Assembly (NCBI GenBank): GCA_030525825.1 | Contig: JAUNDZ010000018.1 | Span: 1-43,284 of the forward strand | DNA: 43,284 nucleotides | Source of the DNA: Moraxella sp. | GTDB taxonomy: Bacteria; Pseudomonadota; Gammaproteobacteria; Pseudomonadales; Moraxellaceae | Direction of reading: 5' to 3' | Shown here: positions 17,301 to 25,299 of the stretch, one piece after another | How the letters are laid out: every line of letters begins with the position of its first letter | How positions within the stretch are numbered: position 1 is the first letter of the stretch | Program-made: the position numbers and the translations under genes | Notes under the pieces: generated by a model | Seen by the model: only the letters and a program-made list of their open reading frames with translations | Told to the model about the DNA's origin: nothing | Databases searched by the model: none

Positions 17301-17441
17301 GATTATTTTATCGACCAGCAACAAAAAGCGGCAGCACTCGCCAGCCAGATTGACCGCACCGACCATGAGATTAACCAGCTGGTCTATGAGCTGTACGGTC
17401 TGACCGACGAGGAAATCGAGGTGGTGGAGAATGGCAGTTAG
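14331..17441 (+). CDS. Type IIG restriction-modification enzyme (fused nuclease, adenine methylase and specificity domain)
   Basis: This 1036-residue protein should both cut and methylate DNA. The N-terminal region (about 40-140) is an HsdR_N-like PD-(D/E)xK nuclease with D86, E100 and K102 (CDGAIL and AVIELKG). A helical connector follows. The N6-adenine methylase domain has motif X (FYTPKYI, about 370), motif I (DPACGSGAF, about 435) and motif IV (NPPY, 558-561). Residues about 560-920 form a TaqI/Eco57I-like target recognition region, and the C terminus is helical. The bases encoding about 555-917 (15990-17080) are visibly more AT-rich than both flanks, so the recognition domain seems to have been exchanged. 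The gene stands alone: no separate methylase or specificity gene is adjacent. A stop codon lies in frame just upstream of the ATG, and an extended -10 precedes it. The recognition site cannot be read from the sequence. Confidence 0.88.
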   Translation: MFQSLIINQFISRLDQHQLLTAYADFTAHFHNDEIQANIRQAKEEQYQEGFLKDLFVKILGYTINPQPNYNLTTELKNIKGAKKCDGAILQDGHAIAVIELKGMDTTDLDRIETQAFGYKNNHPHCRYVITSNFQKLRFYMDNSVQHLEFNLFKLSFDEFSLLYLLLHRNHLLTNLPVQLKQSSISQEEKVTKQLYKDYSAFKSALFEDLVRHNEQYDQLTLFNKTQKLLDRLLFIFFAEDGGLLPANTAHKMIKEWEQARQLNIPISIYGHLKNYFGYLNTGHKTDTVEIFAYNGGLFKPDEILDHLSIPDDVLYTHIKKLADYDFNSEIDVNILGHIFENSLNEIDEIKAKINGKSFDKSQSKRKKDGVFYTPKYITSYIITNTVGKLCNDKKTELGIIDTEYTPNRSTKIQEKLYHNLTSYRDWLLSITICDPACGSGAFLNEALNFLIAEHRYIDELEGKLTGSSLQYQNISNHILENNLFGVDINDESVQIAKLSLWLRTAEPYRKLSNLNENIKCGNSLIDDPAVAGDKAFDWHAQFPAVFEKGGFDVVIGNPPYVRAELLPNKHINFYKEKYQVFSGTGDLFSYFYEKSFAILKDTGLFGFISNTFDKTAAGATLRDYLQNTKKFIKYVDFTEVQIFEGATTYPIILIASKNHQDDNEFEYIKIPKSMQGNVSIDDAKVVKVSQNTLDKNTWSFNNNILVGIMEKIKKFPTVRESFGKCYYGIKTGLNEAFIIDKATCDMLIAKDKNSADIIEPIYEGKDLNKWINPLIEKYILGLYPAKKLDIENYPAIKEYLVNFGYERLQQIGGAGHRKKTSNKWFETQDSIGYYPLLKQPKIVWSNLCNSNKFSFDENGYSINAPACLLPTDNKGLLAVLNSKIVWLFLTNICVVRNGGYIEVKPQYFEQIPIPNNSESLTEKAEQMLALNAELQSVLAKFLRTLERKFELSDFSKNLQSWHTLDYKAFIKELAKKKIKLSLSDEAEWEDYFIDQQQKAAALASQIDRTDHEINQLVYELYGLTDEEIEVVENGS

Positions 17442-17458
17442 CCCATCAAGCACCAGAC

Positions 17459-17493
17459 AAAACACCCCAAAAGCCAAGCCTTTGGGGTGTTTT
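17459..17493. terminator. Bidirectional terminator between the type IIG gene and slyD
   Basis: A 13-bp perfect stem (17459-17471 with 17481-17493) with a 9-base loop has T-rich ends on both strands. It serves the two convergent genes. Confidence 0.85.
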
Positions 17494-17506
17494 ATTCAGC
17501 CATCGA

Positions 17507-17992
17507 TTAGTGATGATGACCGCCTACGCCATGTGCATGACCGTGGGCGATTTCGTCAGCGGTCGCTGCACGCACTTCGACGATTTCTACATCAAAGGTC
17601 AGCGTCTGACCTGCTAATGGGTGGTTGCCATCAACCACAACTTCTTCATCGGTTACTTCTTTGACAGTAACAAGCATCACATGACCGTCGTCGGTCTGTG
17701 ATTGAAACTGCATACCCACTTCGATGTTGTCCACGCCTTGGAAATTGGCACGAGGTACAGACTGCACAGCTTCTGCCAAATACTCGCCATAAGCGTCCGC
17801 AGGGGCAACGGTAGCGACGAATTTATCGCCAGCCACTTTGCCTTCCATTTGGGCTTCTAGACCTGGGATGATGTTGTGATGACCGTGCAGATATGCCAAT
17901 GGCTCGCCACGAGATTGGTCGAGCGTTTCGCCTTGGTCGTTGGTTAGGGTGTAGTTGAACTGAACTACGGTGTCTTTGGTAATTGCTGTCAT
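17507..17992 (-). CDS. slyD: FKBP-type peptidyl-prolyl cis-trans isomerase, SlyD-like
   Basis: This 161-residue cytoplasmic isomerase and chaperone catalyses proline isomerisation. It has the short FKBP core (VVQFNYTLTNDQGETLDQS, then GEPLAYLHG and IIPGLEAQMEG) and the inserted chaperone flap (about residues 70-125, starting DAYGEY). The histidine-rich C terminus (AHGHAHGVGGHHH) is typical of the metal-binding tail of SlyD, although shorter than in E. coli. ATG at 17992 is chosen because AAGGAAAA lies 7-14 bases upstream; two upstream ATG codons add a non-conserved leader. It is monocistronic and shares a terminator with the restriction gene. Confidence 0.92.
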   Translation of the reverse strand: MTAITKDTVVQFNYTLTNDQGETLDQSRGEPLAYLHGHHNIIPGLEAQMEGKVAGDKFVATVAPADAYGEYLAEAVQSVPRANFQGVDNIEVGMQFQSQTDDGHVMLVTVKEVTDEEVVVDGNHPLAGQTLTFDVEIVEVRAATADEIAHGHAHGVGGHHH

Positions 17993-18059
17993 GAAATTTT
18001 CCTTCATAAAATGGCTTAAATTAAGAGATGGTATCGCTACCACAGATAGACTTCATCGC

Positions 18060-18068
18060 ATTATAGCA
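18060..18068 (-). promoter_or_regulatory. slyD promoter (extended -10)
   Basis: On the - strand TG-C-TATAAT covers 18060-18068. A TTGACA lies 21 bases further upstream, which is too far for an ideal -35, so the extended -10 probably dominates. Confidence 0.5.
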
Positions 18069-18205
18069 GACTTTTGTCAGATTGTTTGTCAAAATTAAAA
18101 AAAATCCTGTGCTTGATTTGTTACTTTTAAGCATTCATCAAAAATGATATGATATGCACGCAAACAATCACAAACAACATCACAAATAATAATGAGGAAA
18201 AAAAT

Positions 18206-19969
18206 ATGAATTATTTGATAGATTTTCGCCGTTTTTATGCTCACTTGGTCGATGTGTCAATCAGCTTCGTGGCAGACAAAGACGCACCGACACTGTGGCT
18301 GCCGACTTGGATAGCAGGTAGCTACATGATTCGAGAGTTTAGCAAGAACATCACTTTGGTGCAATACGAACACGATGGCGGGCTGGTTGATTCGCTCAAA
18401 TTATCCAAAAACACCTATGAGCTTAGCCACATCAAGGCAGGTGATACCGTCAAGGTGCATTATGAGGTGTATTGTCATGATTTGTCGGTACGCACCGCCT
18501 TTATTGATAATACTCGCCTGTTTGGCAATTTTAGCTCGCTCTTACTGATGGTGCAAGGATATGAAAACGCTCTGGCAAGCATCACCCTGCAAGTGCCGAA
18601 TGCCTTTTATGCCAAGAACCCTACCGCCAAGCTCGCCTGCGGTCTTAGCCACATCACAGACAGCGATGGCGATGCGGTGCGTTATCATCTATCGCCTGTG
18701 GCTGCTTTTGAGTGCTATGATTATCCTTTTGAAATTTCTGTTCAAGATGAATTTAACTTCATCGTCCATGATAAAGATGGCAAAGCCCTGCCACATCGTT
18801 TTTTTATTGCAGGCAAACACCGTGGCAATCTTGACCGCCTAAAAACCGATGTCGCCAAAATCTGCCAAAGCTATCTTGATGAGCTGGGTACTGCTCCGTT
18901 TGATGATTATACCTTTATGACGATGGTAACAGGCACGGATTATGGCGGACTAGAACACATCAATTCAACCGCCCTAGTTACCCCACGCACCGACCTACCG
19001 ACCGCCTGTGAGCCTTCCATACCCAGCGATGATTATCAGCAGTATCTTGGGCTGTGCAGTCATGAATACTTTCACGCATGGTGGGTAAAAACCGTACGCC
19101 CCGATGTGATGATGACCTCAACCCTACAAACCGAAGCACCCACACCGCTACTTTGGGTGTTTGAGGGTTTTACGACTTATGTTGATGATTTGATGCTGCT
19201 GCGTTCTGGGGTGATTGACAAACCCACTTATCTAAAACTGTTGGCATCTGCCATCAATCGCTACTATCAGACTGCAGGCAGAGACCTACAAAGCGTGGCA
19301 GAGTCAAGCTTTGATGCGTGGATTAAGCTGTATCGTGCCGATGAAAACTACACCAATCAAGGGGTAAGCTACTACAACAAAGGTTCGCTGGTCGCCCTGC
19401 TGCTTGATTTGACACTCATCAAGCACTCCGATGGCAAATATCGCCTATTTGATGTCATCAAGGCTTTTTATCAAAAAGCTCTAAGCCAAGATGACAGACG
19501 ATTTGGCATGACGCATGAAAATCTGGGCGAGGTCATCACAGGCTTCATTCCCAAGGGCGTATGGCAGTCGTTCTTTGATGATTATGTCATCGGTCGCACG
19601 CCTTTACCGATTGAACAGATGCTAAGTGAAATCGGCATATCCATTCAAGCCAAATCCACCCAAAAACCTTGGGGCATGACCTGCGATGAATCTGCCAACG
19701 GACTGACCATCAAGCATCTGCTGCGTGATGGTGCAGCCAGCTTATCTGGTCTATCCACAGCCGATGTCATCATCGCCATTGATGGCATCAAAGCCACCCA
19801 AAAACAGCTGAAAATCGCTACCAGTCATCAAGAATACCACCGCCAAAGTGTCAGCGTACACGCCTTTCGCCGTGATGAGCTGATGACTTTTGAGGTGGGC
19901 TTGGGCAGCAGCGAACACCGACAAATCAGCCTACACGCAGACAGCGATAATTCATGGCTTGACCAATGA
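18206..19969 (+). CDS. M61-family metallopeptidase (glycyl aminopeptidase type)
   Basis: This is a 587-residue zinc aminopeptidase of family M61. The N-terminal beta domain (about 1-170) is followed by the gluzincin-type catalytic domain with the zinc motif H286-E-Y-F-H290 (HEYFHAWWVKTVRP), which is characteristic of the family. The third ligand is probably the glutamate in the EGFTTYVDD segment. A C-terminal PDZ domain (about 490-580) may recognise substrates. There is no signal peptide, so it is probably cytoplasmic. The start at 18206 has GAGGAAA just upstream; the longer frame from 18149 adds an unlikely Asn/Thr-rich leader. The in vivo substrate is unknown. Confidence 0.88.
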   Translation: MNYLIDFRRFYAHLVDVSISFVADKDAPTLWLPTWIAGSYMIREFSKNITLVQYEHDGGLVDSLKLSKNTYELSHIKAGDTVKVHYEVYCHDLSVRTAFIDNTRLFGNFSSLLLMVQGYENALASITLQVPNAFYAKNPTAKLACGLSHITDSDGDAVRYHLSPVAAFECYDYPFEISVQDEFNFIVHDKDGKALPHRFFIAGKHRGNLDRLKTDVAKICQSYLDELGTAPFDDYTFMTMVTGTDYGGLEHINSTALVTPRTDLPTACEPSIPSDDYQQYLGLCSHEYFHAWWVKTVRPDVMMTSTLQTEAPTPLLWVFEGFTTYVDDLMLLRSGVIDKPTYLKLLASAINRYYQTAGRDLQSVAESSFDAWIKLYRADENYTNQGVSYYNKGSLVALLLDLTLIKHSDGKYRLFDVIKAFYQKALSQDDRRFGMTHENLGEVITGFIPKGVWQSFFDDYVIGRTPLPIEQMLSEIGISIQAKSTQKPWGMTCDESANGLTIKHLLRDGAASLSGLSTADVIIAIDGIKATQKQLKIATSHQEYHRQSVSVHAFRRDELMTFEVGLGSSEHRQISLHADSDNSWLDQ

Positions 19970-19978
19970 TTTGCAATA

Positions 19979-20011
19979 AAATGCCCATCTGACATACAGA
20001 TGGGCATTTTT
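19979..20011. terminator. Bidirectional terminator between the M61 peptidase and rluE
   Basis: A 13-bp perfect stem (19979-19991 with 19997-20009) has T runs on both strands between the convergent stops at 19969 and 20032. Confidence 0.85.
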
Positions 20012-20031
20012 GTTGTGTGCATTATTGTTCT

Positions 20032-20739
20032 TTATCTTTTCTTGGCTCTGATGGTGGGCTTGGCTTGTCTGTAACGAGCCTGCTTTGTGCGGACATCGGT
20101 ACGCTTAGGTGTTGATGGTGTGCTTTTTGTGTCGTCGAGACCCAGATGAGCCATCGCAGATTTGTCCAGCATGATTTCACAATGCTCGCCCACACCAAGC
20201 TGATGACCACCATGCACAAGCGACCAACTGCCGATTTGCTGACGAATGAGTCGCAGGCAGGGCAAGCCCACATGAGCCACCATGCGACGCACTTGGCGGT
20301 TCTTGCCTTCGTAGATGGTGATGGCAAGCCACGCTGTCGGTATCGCCTTTCGCTCACGAATGGGTGGGTCTCGCTCCCATAGGTCGATGGGCAACTCATC
20401 AAGTAGCCTTACCTGACAAGGTAGGGTTTTGCCGTCTTTTAATTCCACGCCCTGTTCAAGCTGTGTGATTTGCTCTGCACTTGGGACATTTTCTACCTGC
20501 ACCAGATAAGTCTTGCCAAACCTCTTGCCACCGCCTTTATTGGGTGGGGTGGTGATGGCATGATTGACGCTGCCACTGTCAGTCAAGATGAGCAAGCCTT
20601 CGCTGTCTTTATCCAGTCTACCTGCCACACGCAGAGATTTATCTTTAAAAAAATCTGCCAAAGTCTGCATTTGCTCATGCTCTTTTCGAAACTGGCTATG
20701 CACGCCATAGGGCTTATTAAATAATACTATCTTTGCCAT
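20032..20739 (-). CDS. rluE: 23S rRNA pseudouridine synthase, RluE-type
   Basis: This 235-residue member of the RsuA/RluE family converts a uridine in 23S rRNA (U2457 in E. coli) to pseudouridine. The catalytic aspartate is D43 in AGRLDKDSEGLLILTD. Other hallmarks are VLFNKPYGVHSQF at the N terminus and the EGKNRQVRRM and GLPCLRLIR segments. The N-terminal S4 domain of RsuA/RluB/RluF is absent, which favours RluE. ATG at 20739 begins at the conserved MAKIVLFNKP; the open frame upstream to 20859 overlaps a terminator and is not conserved. The C-terminal tail is lysine and arginine rich (about 25 residues). Confidence 0.88.
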   Translation of the reverse strand: MAKIVLFNKPYGVHSQFRKEHEQMQTLADFFKDKSLRVAGRLDKDSEGLLILTDSGSVNHAITTPPNKGGGKRFGKTYLVQVENVPSAEQITQLEQGVELKDGKTLPCQVRLLDELPIDLWERDPPIRERKAIPTAWLAITIYEGKNRQVRRMVAHVGLPCLRLIRQQIGSWSLVHGGHQLGVGEHCEIMLDKSAMAHLGLDDTKSTPSTPKRTDVRTKQARYRQAKPTIRAKKR

Positions 20740-20752
20740 CTTATTAAAATCA

Positions 20753-20790
20753 ATTAAAAAAACCAGATGATAGTTTACCATCATCTGGTT
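20753..20790 (-). terminator. Intrinsic terminator after the OmpA-domain gene
   Basis: A 10-bp stem (20761-20770 with 20781-20790) is followed on the - strand by seven T. It separates the OmpA-domain gene from rluE. A second, shorter hairpin (7-bp stem around 20797-20817) lies before it. Confidence 0.75.
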
Positions 20791-20862
20791 TTGATTGCTT
20801 GGGCAAAACACCCAAGCCCGTTCATTGATGGCGATGACAAAGCAATTGCCATCACTCAATCA

Positions 20863-22509
20863 TTATTTTTTGTCAGCTTCGGCTGCTGGTGCTTCTGCGG
20901 TTGCAGTCGCTTCGGCTTGGGCAGCTTCTACTTTGGTCGCTTCGCTGGTAGGTGCATTACCCACCGCTGCTACTTGCTCACCTGCTTGAGACAAAGTGAA
21001 CTCGATACGACGGTTTTGGAAACGGCCTTGTTCAGTAGCGTTCGATGCTACTGGGTGGTCATAGCTTGCACCTTCGATGCTTAGACGCTCAGCCGGTACG
21101 CCTTTTGATACCAGGTAATCACGAACAGCAGCAGCACGCTTCTCTGATAGTGTCTTGTTGTACTCGTGTGATGCTTGGTTGTCAGTATGACCGATGATTT
21201 TTAGAGTTGCATCTGGACGTTCTGCCATCTTCGCTGCTGCTAGGTCAAGAATCTCTTTGTTTTCAGCAGGGATTTCGTTTGAATCGGTCGCAAAGTTGAT
21301 GATTTGTAGGTTTAGAGCACGAACGATGTCATCAGCAGTTGCTTTGTCGCCAAGACCAGAGATGGCTTCTTTGGCAGAAGTGATGCTGCCTGCAACAGCG
21401 GCTGCGATGTCAAGTTTTGGCTCTGCTTCTACAGTGAAATCCGTTGGCAAGATGCCCTTAGCACCATCGATAAGTTTTTGAACATCAGCTTCATTAGCTG
21501 CATTGAAACGAAGTACTTTATCAGCAATACTTACGCTTGAGCTTGGCACGCCTTTCATTAGACCCAAGATGGCAGGCAGATGCTCTGCTGCTGGCATGGT
21601 GTCAGAGTAGCCAGTCGCTGTTTGAAGTGTACATTTATCAGTACCAAACACGCCTGCGATGGCGGTACGGATAGTACCAAGAATGCCTTCAGTACCTGCT
21701 TGACCACGGCATGAGTAGATGGCATTACCAGTCTCATCAACAGCGATGTTCAAGGTTGCAGGGGTAGCATCAGCGGCTGCGGTGGTGGCAGGAGTGGTGG
21801 TCTCTGCTGGTTTTTCAGCAGGAGCAGCCACAGGAGCTGGCTTGTCTTGGCAGCTGCGTAGTAGTAGCCATGCCAGACCTGCTAGGATAATTAAACCGAT
21901 GATTGGTAGTAAGCTCTTTAAGAAACCGCCTTTTTTCTCTTCTTCACGCACAACATGCGTGGTTTTTACAGGCTCAGCTTTAACGGCAGCAGGAGCGACG
22001 GTTTGAGCAGGAGCAGGCTTAGCGTTTAGCTGGTTTGCTGCTACGGCTGCACCACCAAATAGACCTGCTGGCAGTAGTGCATAAGCCCATGATGGGATTA
22101 GCGAGCTAAATACTGAAAGATTGTCTTTTAGGAATACTGGCAAAGCAGTTGTACCAGACAGCTCTTGTAGCTTTCTTAGGATAAGTGGTGCTGATACAGC
22201 GGTCAATGCACTGGTGGTCGCTGTAGATAGGTTGAATTCTTTTGCCAACTGGTCGTTTAGGTTGGCAGTTTGGTTGATGGTGTTGTTGTCGTTAAATACC
22301 GCATCTAAAATGGCACGACCGTTATCCAAATCCAAAGGATTAAGAGCCGATAGACGAGCATAAGCATCGCCATCGCTTAGACGAGATGCAAAGATGGCAT
22401 AAAATGCAGAAAGCAGCTTTGATTTAACGGTGTTGTCGCCTGCGTGTGTTGCAGTCGCCGCTAGGACATGCGGGGTAACCAATTCAGAAAGGGTGTTGAT
22501 AAGGTTCAT
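20863..22509 (-). CDS. Inner-membrane-anchored protein with a helical N-terminal domain and a C-terminal OmpA domain
   Basis: This is a 548-residue protein. Residues 1-150 form an alanine-rich helical domain resembling DUF937 (MNLINTLSELVTPHVLAAAT-like repeats of helices). A proline/alanine linker follows, then one membrane helix at about 196-217 (GFLKSLLPIIGLIILAGLAW). The periplasmic part has a BON-like region with two cysteines (about 290-400). An OmpA peptidoglycan-binding domain lies at about 410-515 (INFATDSNEIPAENKEIL, KIIGHTDNQASHEYN, LSEKRAAAVRDYLV, RFQNRRIEF). The final 35 residues are a low-complexity A/E/T tail. The start at 22509 has TTGGAG upstream. The layout resembles ArfA-type and other non-porin OmpA proteins that tie the inner membrane to peptidoglycan. 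The role of the N-terminal domain is unknown. Confidence 0.82.
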   Translation of the reverse strand: MNLINTLSELVTPHVLAATATHAGDNTVKSKLLSAFYAIFASRLSDGDAYARLSALNPLDLDNGRAILDAVFNDNNTINQTANLNDQLAKEFNLSTATTSALTAVSAPLILRKLQELSGTTALPVFLKDNLSVFSSLIPSWAYALLPAGLFGGAAVAANQLNAKPAPAQTVAPAAVKAEPVKTTHVVREEEKKGGFLKSLLPIIGLIILAGLAWLLLRSCQDKPAPVAAPAEKPAETTTPATTAAADATPATLNIAVDETGNAIYSCRGQAGTEGILGTIRTAIAGVFGTDKCTLQTATGYSDTMPAAEHLPAILGLMKGVPSSSVSIADKVLRFNAANEADVQKLIDGAKGILPTDFTVEAEPKLDIAAAVAGSITSAKEAISGLGDKATADDIVRALNLQIINFATDSNEIPAENKEILDLAAAKMAERPDATLKIIGHTDNQASHEYNKTLSEKRAAAVRDYLVSKGVPAERLSIEGASYDHPVASNATEQGRFQNRRIEFTLSQAGEQVAAVGNAPTSEATKVEAAQAEATATAEAPAAEADKK

Positions 22510-22618
22510 AAAAAACTCCAATGTGTTAAGTACTTGACAAACAATTCCAAGCACCGCCAAGAACACACCGTGCAGGAACATATTTTCAATATTTACTATT
22601 TTGACTTAATTTTCGCCG

Positions 22619-22647
22619 ATAATAAAGCCCTTGCAACAATACTTCAA
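22619..22647 (-). promoter_or_regulatory. Candidate promoter of the OmpA-domain gene
   Basis: On the - strand TTGAAG (22642-22647) and TATTAT (22619-22624) are 17 bases apart. The leader to the ATG at 22509 would be about 100 bases. Confidence 0.4.
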
Positions 22648-22825
22648 CAAAACTATCACCAATCACGACATCAAACCGCTTTTTTTACACAAAAACTGTA
22701 CAACTGTGCATTTTTACCAAAAAAGAAATATGATGACATTAGATTATCACACCCAACAGCGTCAATCCTTATGCTTATCGCCCCACTGGTTAATTGTGAT
22801 GGTGTCCAGCTTGTCATTTTATGAT

Positions 22826-22853
22826 TTGCCAAATTGATTTAACCTGCTATACT
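22826..22853 (+). promoter_or_regulatory. Rhomboid gene promoter
   Basis: TTGCCA at 22826-22831 and TATACT at 22848-22853 are 16 bases apart, with TG one base before the -10. The ATG is at 22906. Confidence 0.5.
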
Positions 22854-22905
22854 TGTTCATCTTTTTGACCATTTTCGCCCATTTATCTAAAAGTACCGCA
22901 GCACA

Positions 22906-23520
22906 ATGACCATCAATCACACCACTGTTATCATCATCATTACCGTCATCATCAGCCTTTTGGCATGGCAAAACAGAAACATCATGGGACGGCTGATTTT
23001 TGACCCCATTTCGGTCAATCGTTTTAAGCAGTATGACCGCTTCATCACGCACGGTTTTATCCATGCTGATGGGATGCACTTATTGTTTAATATGTTTACG
23101 CTGTACTTTTTTGGGCGTGTGATTGAGCGGTTTTATATCGCCAAATTTGGCTCATTGGGCTTTGTGGCGTTCTATGTGCTTGCCATCATCGTCGCCATCA
23201 TTCCCACCTACTTAAAAAACAAGCACAACACTCGTTATCTAAGTTTGGGGGCATCAGGGGCGGTGTCGGCGGTGCTGTTTAGCTTTATTTTGTTCGCTCC
23301 ATGGGAGACTTTGTATTTCTTTGGGATTTTGCCGATTCCTGCCATCGTCTTTGCCGTGCTGTACACCGCTTATAGCATCTATGCCGAACGCCGTGGCATG
23401 GGCAATACCAATCACTCAGCCCATCTGTTCGGTGCTGCCTTTGGGGTGGTTGCCACCATCGCTGTTGAGCCTGCTTTGCTGCTGCACTTTGTCAATGCCT
23501 TATTAAAACCAAATTTTTAG
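22906..23520 (+). CDS. Rhomboid family intramembrane serine protease
   Basis: This is a 204-residue integral membrane protein with about six membrane segments. The catalytic serine is S117 in LGASGAV (GxSG motif) and the partner histidine is H173 in SAHLFGAAFG. The oxyanion region HLLFN (H58, N62) precedes them. These match the GlpG-type active site, so the protein should cleave membrane-embedded substrates. The N terminus is short, without the cytoplasmic domain of E. coli GlpG. The start has a weak ribosome site. The substrate cannot be inferred; the adjacent divergent gene encodes a single-pass membrane protein, but this is only proximity. Confidence 0.85.
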   Translation: MTINHTTVIIIITVIISLLAWQNRNIMGRLIFDPISVNRFKQYDRFITHGFIHADGMHLLFNMFTLYFFGRVIERFYIAKFGSLGFVAFYVLAIIVAIIPTYLKNKHNTRYLSLGASGAVSAVLFSFILFAPWETLYFFGILPIPAIVFAVLYTAYSIYAERRGMGNTNHSAHLFGAAFGVVATIAVEPALLLHFVNALLKPNF

Positions 23521-23605
23521 CACACAGGTTTTAGCATCACTGGCAAAGTGATGACCATCTTGATTTGATGAGCAACACAGGCAATTTGATTGATATATTG
23601 ATACT

Positions 23606-24517
23606 ATGATTTACGACATCATCGGCGACATACACGGGCAAGCGGACAAGCTGCTGGGGCTACTGGCACAGCTTGGCTATCATCACGACGGCACCAGCCA
23701 CATCGCCCCACCCAATCACATGGCGATATTTGTTGGCGATTTGATTGACCGTGGGCAAATGCAGCTTGAAACACTGGGCATCGTCTTTGATATGCTGGAC
23801 AATCATCAAGCCCTAGCCGTCATGGGCAATCACGAATACAACGCCATCGGCTATGCCACAGCAGACAGCACTGGCAACAAAATCTACACCCCCACCCCAC
23901 GCCAAAATGAAGTGCATCAAGTATTTTTGGATGCAGTTGGCGAGGGTTCGGTGCGTCATCGGTATTGGCTGTCTCGGTTTTTTGAGTTGCCGCTGTGGCT
24001 GGAATTTGATGAATTCATCGTCGTACACGCCTGCCATGACGCTCATGCCATGCTATCTTTAATACCCTACTTGCACAATGGGCGACTACGCCAAGCTGAC
24101 TTTGCCAACTTGCCCAAAGATGCCCATACCAACATCCTAAAACTACTCGCAGGTGTGCAGGCCACATTGCCTGATGGCATTCATATCAAAGACGGCATGG
24201 GTCATCTTAGGCAGAATGTCCGCATTCGCTGGTGGGCGGACGACTTAGCACAGCCCATCATCAAGCTATCCGCCGCCAACAACTGCGACTTATCTGGCGT
24301 GCCTGATGAGCTGGTCTGTCCGATTGACTTTCATCTAGGCACAACCAAGCCCATCATCATCGGGCATTATTGGCTGACAGGCACACCCACACCTCTTTCC
24401 CATCAGGTCGTCTGCACCGACTATTCAGCGGGCAAAGACGGGTATTTGACCGCTTATCAGCTTGACACAGATAATCCTGCCATTAGTGCAGATAATTTTG
24501 TGCAGTTTGTCGGGTGA
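23606..24517 (+). CDS. Calcineurin-like metallophosphoesterase
   Basis: This 303-residue phosphoesterase of the PPP superfamily has the metal-binding signatures GDIHG (residues 7-11), GDLIDRG (about 45-51) and GNHEY (about 74-78), plus later histidines (VVHACHD, IIGHYW) that complete the dinuclear site. It could be a Ser/Thr-type protein phosphatase or a nucleotide phosphatase related to ApaH; the sequence does not decide. It has no signal peptide and is therefore cytoplasmic. The start has a poor ribosome binding site. It stands alone between the rhomboid gene and purE. Confidence 0.8.
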   Translation: MIYDIIGDIHGQADKLLGLLAQLGYHHDGTSHIAPPNHMAIFVGDLIDRGQMQLETLGIVFDMLDNHQALAVMGNHEYNAIGYATADSTGNKIYTPTPRQNEVHQVFLDAVGEGSVRHRYWLSRFFELPLWLEFDEFIVVHACHDAHAMLSLIPYLHNGRLRQADFANLPKDAHTNILKLLAGVQATLPDGIHIKDGMGHLRQNVRIRWWADDLAQPIIKLSAANNCDLSGVPDELVCPIDFHLGTTKPIIIGHYWLTGTPTPLSHQVVCTDYSAGKDGYLTAYQLDTDNPAISADNFVQFVG

Positions 24518-24598
24518 TGGTTACTCCCACATTAAGGAAATCAATTCCTTTCTTTTTTGTTGATGGTGTAAAATTTTAGCAAATTTTATGTGAAATTT

Positions 24599-24607
24599 TG
24601 GTATAAT
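24599..24607 (+). promoter_or_regulatory. purE promoter (extended -10)
   Basis: TG-G-TATAAT at 24599-24607, followed by AAAG. The ATG is 38 bases downstream. No PurR-like palindrome was recognised. Confidence 0.5.
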
Positions 24608-24644
24608 AAAGTGCTTTATTGCACCCGTCTTTTAAGGAAAAACT

Positions 24645-25181
24645 ATGTCTAGCCAAGCACAGCCCGCTCCCATCACATCGCCAGACGGCACACCTAAAGT
24701 TGGCATCATCATGGGCAGTCAGTCAGACTGGGCGACCATGATTGAAGCCGCCCAAGTGCTTGCTGACTTTGGCGTACCCTTTGAATGCGAAGTTGTCTCA
24801 GCCCACCGCACGCCTGACAAGCTCTTTGACTACGCCAAATCTGCCAAAGCTCGTGGTCTGTCCATCATCATTGCAGGGGCAGGCGGTGCAGCTCACCTTC
24901 CTGGAATGTGTGCCAGTCAGACCGATTTGCCTGTTTTGGGCGTGCCCGTCAAATCCAGCACCCTATCAGGTTGGGACAGCTTGCTGTCCATCGTGCAGAT
25001 GCCCCGTGGCGTATCGGTTGGCACGCTTGCCATCGGTGGTGCTGGGGCTTATAATGCAGGACTGCTTGCCGTGCAGATGCTTGCCATCAGTGATGACGCA
25101 TTGGCTCAAAAAGTGAGCGAGTTTCGCAGCAAACAAACTCAAAGTATCCTAGACAACCCAACTCCAGGGATTATCGGTTAA
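24645..25181 (+). CDS. purE: N5-carboxyaminoimidazole ribonucleotide mutase
   Basis: PurE moves the carboxyl group of N5-CAIR to give CAIR in purine synthesis. The 178-residue product has the class I signature MGSQSDW near residue 25, the catalytic histidine in SAHRTP, and [12 protein letters not shown] 15-residue hydrophilic N-terminal extension precedes the core. AAGGAAAA lies just before the ATG. It is followed by a hairpin and then purK, its pathway partner. Confidence 0.95.
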   Translation: MSSQAQPAPITSPDGTPKVGIIMGSQSDWATMIEAAQVLADFGVPFECEVVSAHRTPDKLFDYAKSAKARGLSIIIAGAGGAAHLPGMCASQTDLPVLGVPVKSSTLSGWDSLLSIVQMPRGVSVGTLAIGGAGAYNAGLLAVQMLAISDDALAQKVSEFRSKQTQSILDNPTPGIIG

Positions 25182-25190
25182 TTAAAAATC

Positions 25191-25220
25191 AAAAATCGTC
25201 TCACTCAGGGACGATTTTTA
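25191..25220 (+). terminator. Terminator or attenuator between purE and purK
   Basis: A perfect 10-bp stem (25191-25200 with 25210-25219) precedes a T-rich end, 10 bases after the purE stop. purK therefore probably needs partial read-through or its own promoter. Confidence 0.7.
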
Positions 25221-25299
25221 CTTAAAATATTGCCTGGCAGACCATCGTTAATGATGTACGCCAGTAGCAACAAAACCAACACTCTCAATAAGGTTTATC

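Larger units (their letters stand above)
22510..22905. other. 396-bp divergent intergenic region
   Basis: The region lies between the divergent OmpA-domain and rhomboid genes. It holds their candidate promoters (22619-22647 on -, 22826-22853 on +). Short open frames across it lack ribosome sites and conserved features. No RNA gene or repeat was recognised. Confidence 0.6.

Noticed and set aside
17133-17477. 114-residue open frame antisense to the type IIG gene 3' end
   Set aside because: It crosses the terminator hairpin and is a shadow of the coding frame.
22468-22824. 118-residue open frame on the + strand
   Set aside because: It begins antisense to the OmpA-domain gene, has no ribosome site, and its composition is AT-rich spacer-like with no conserved features.
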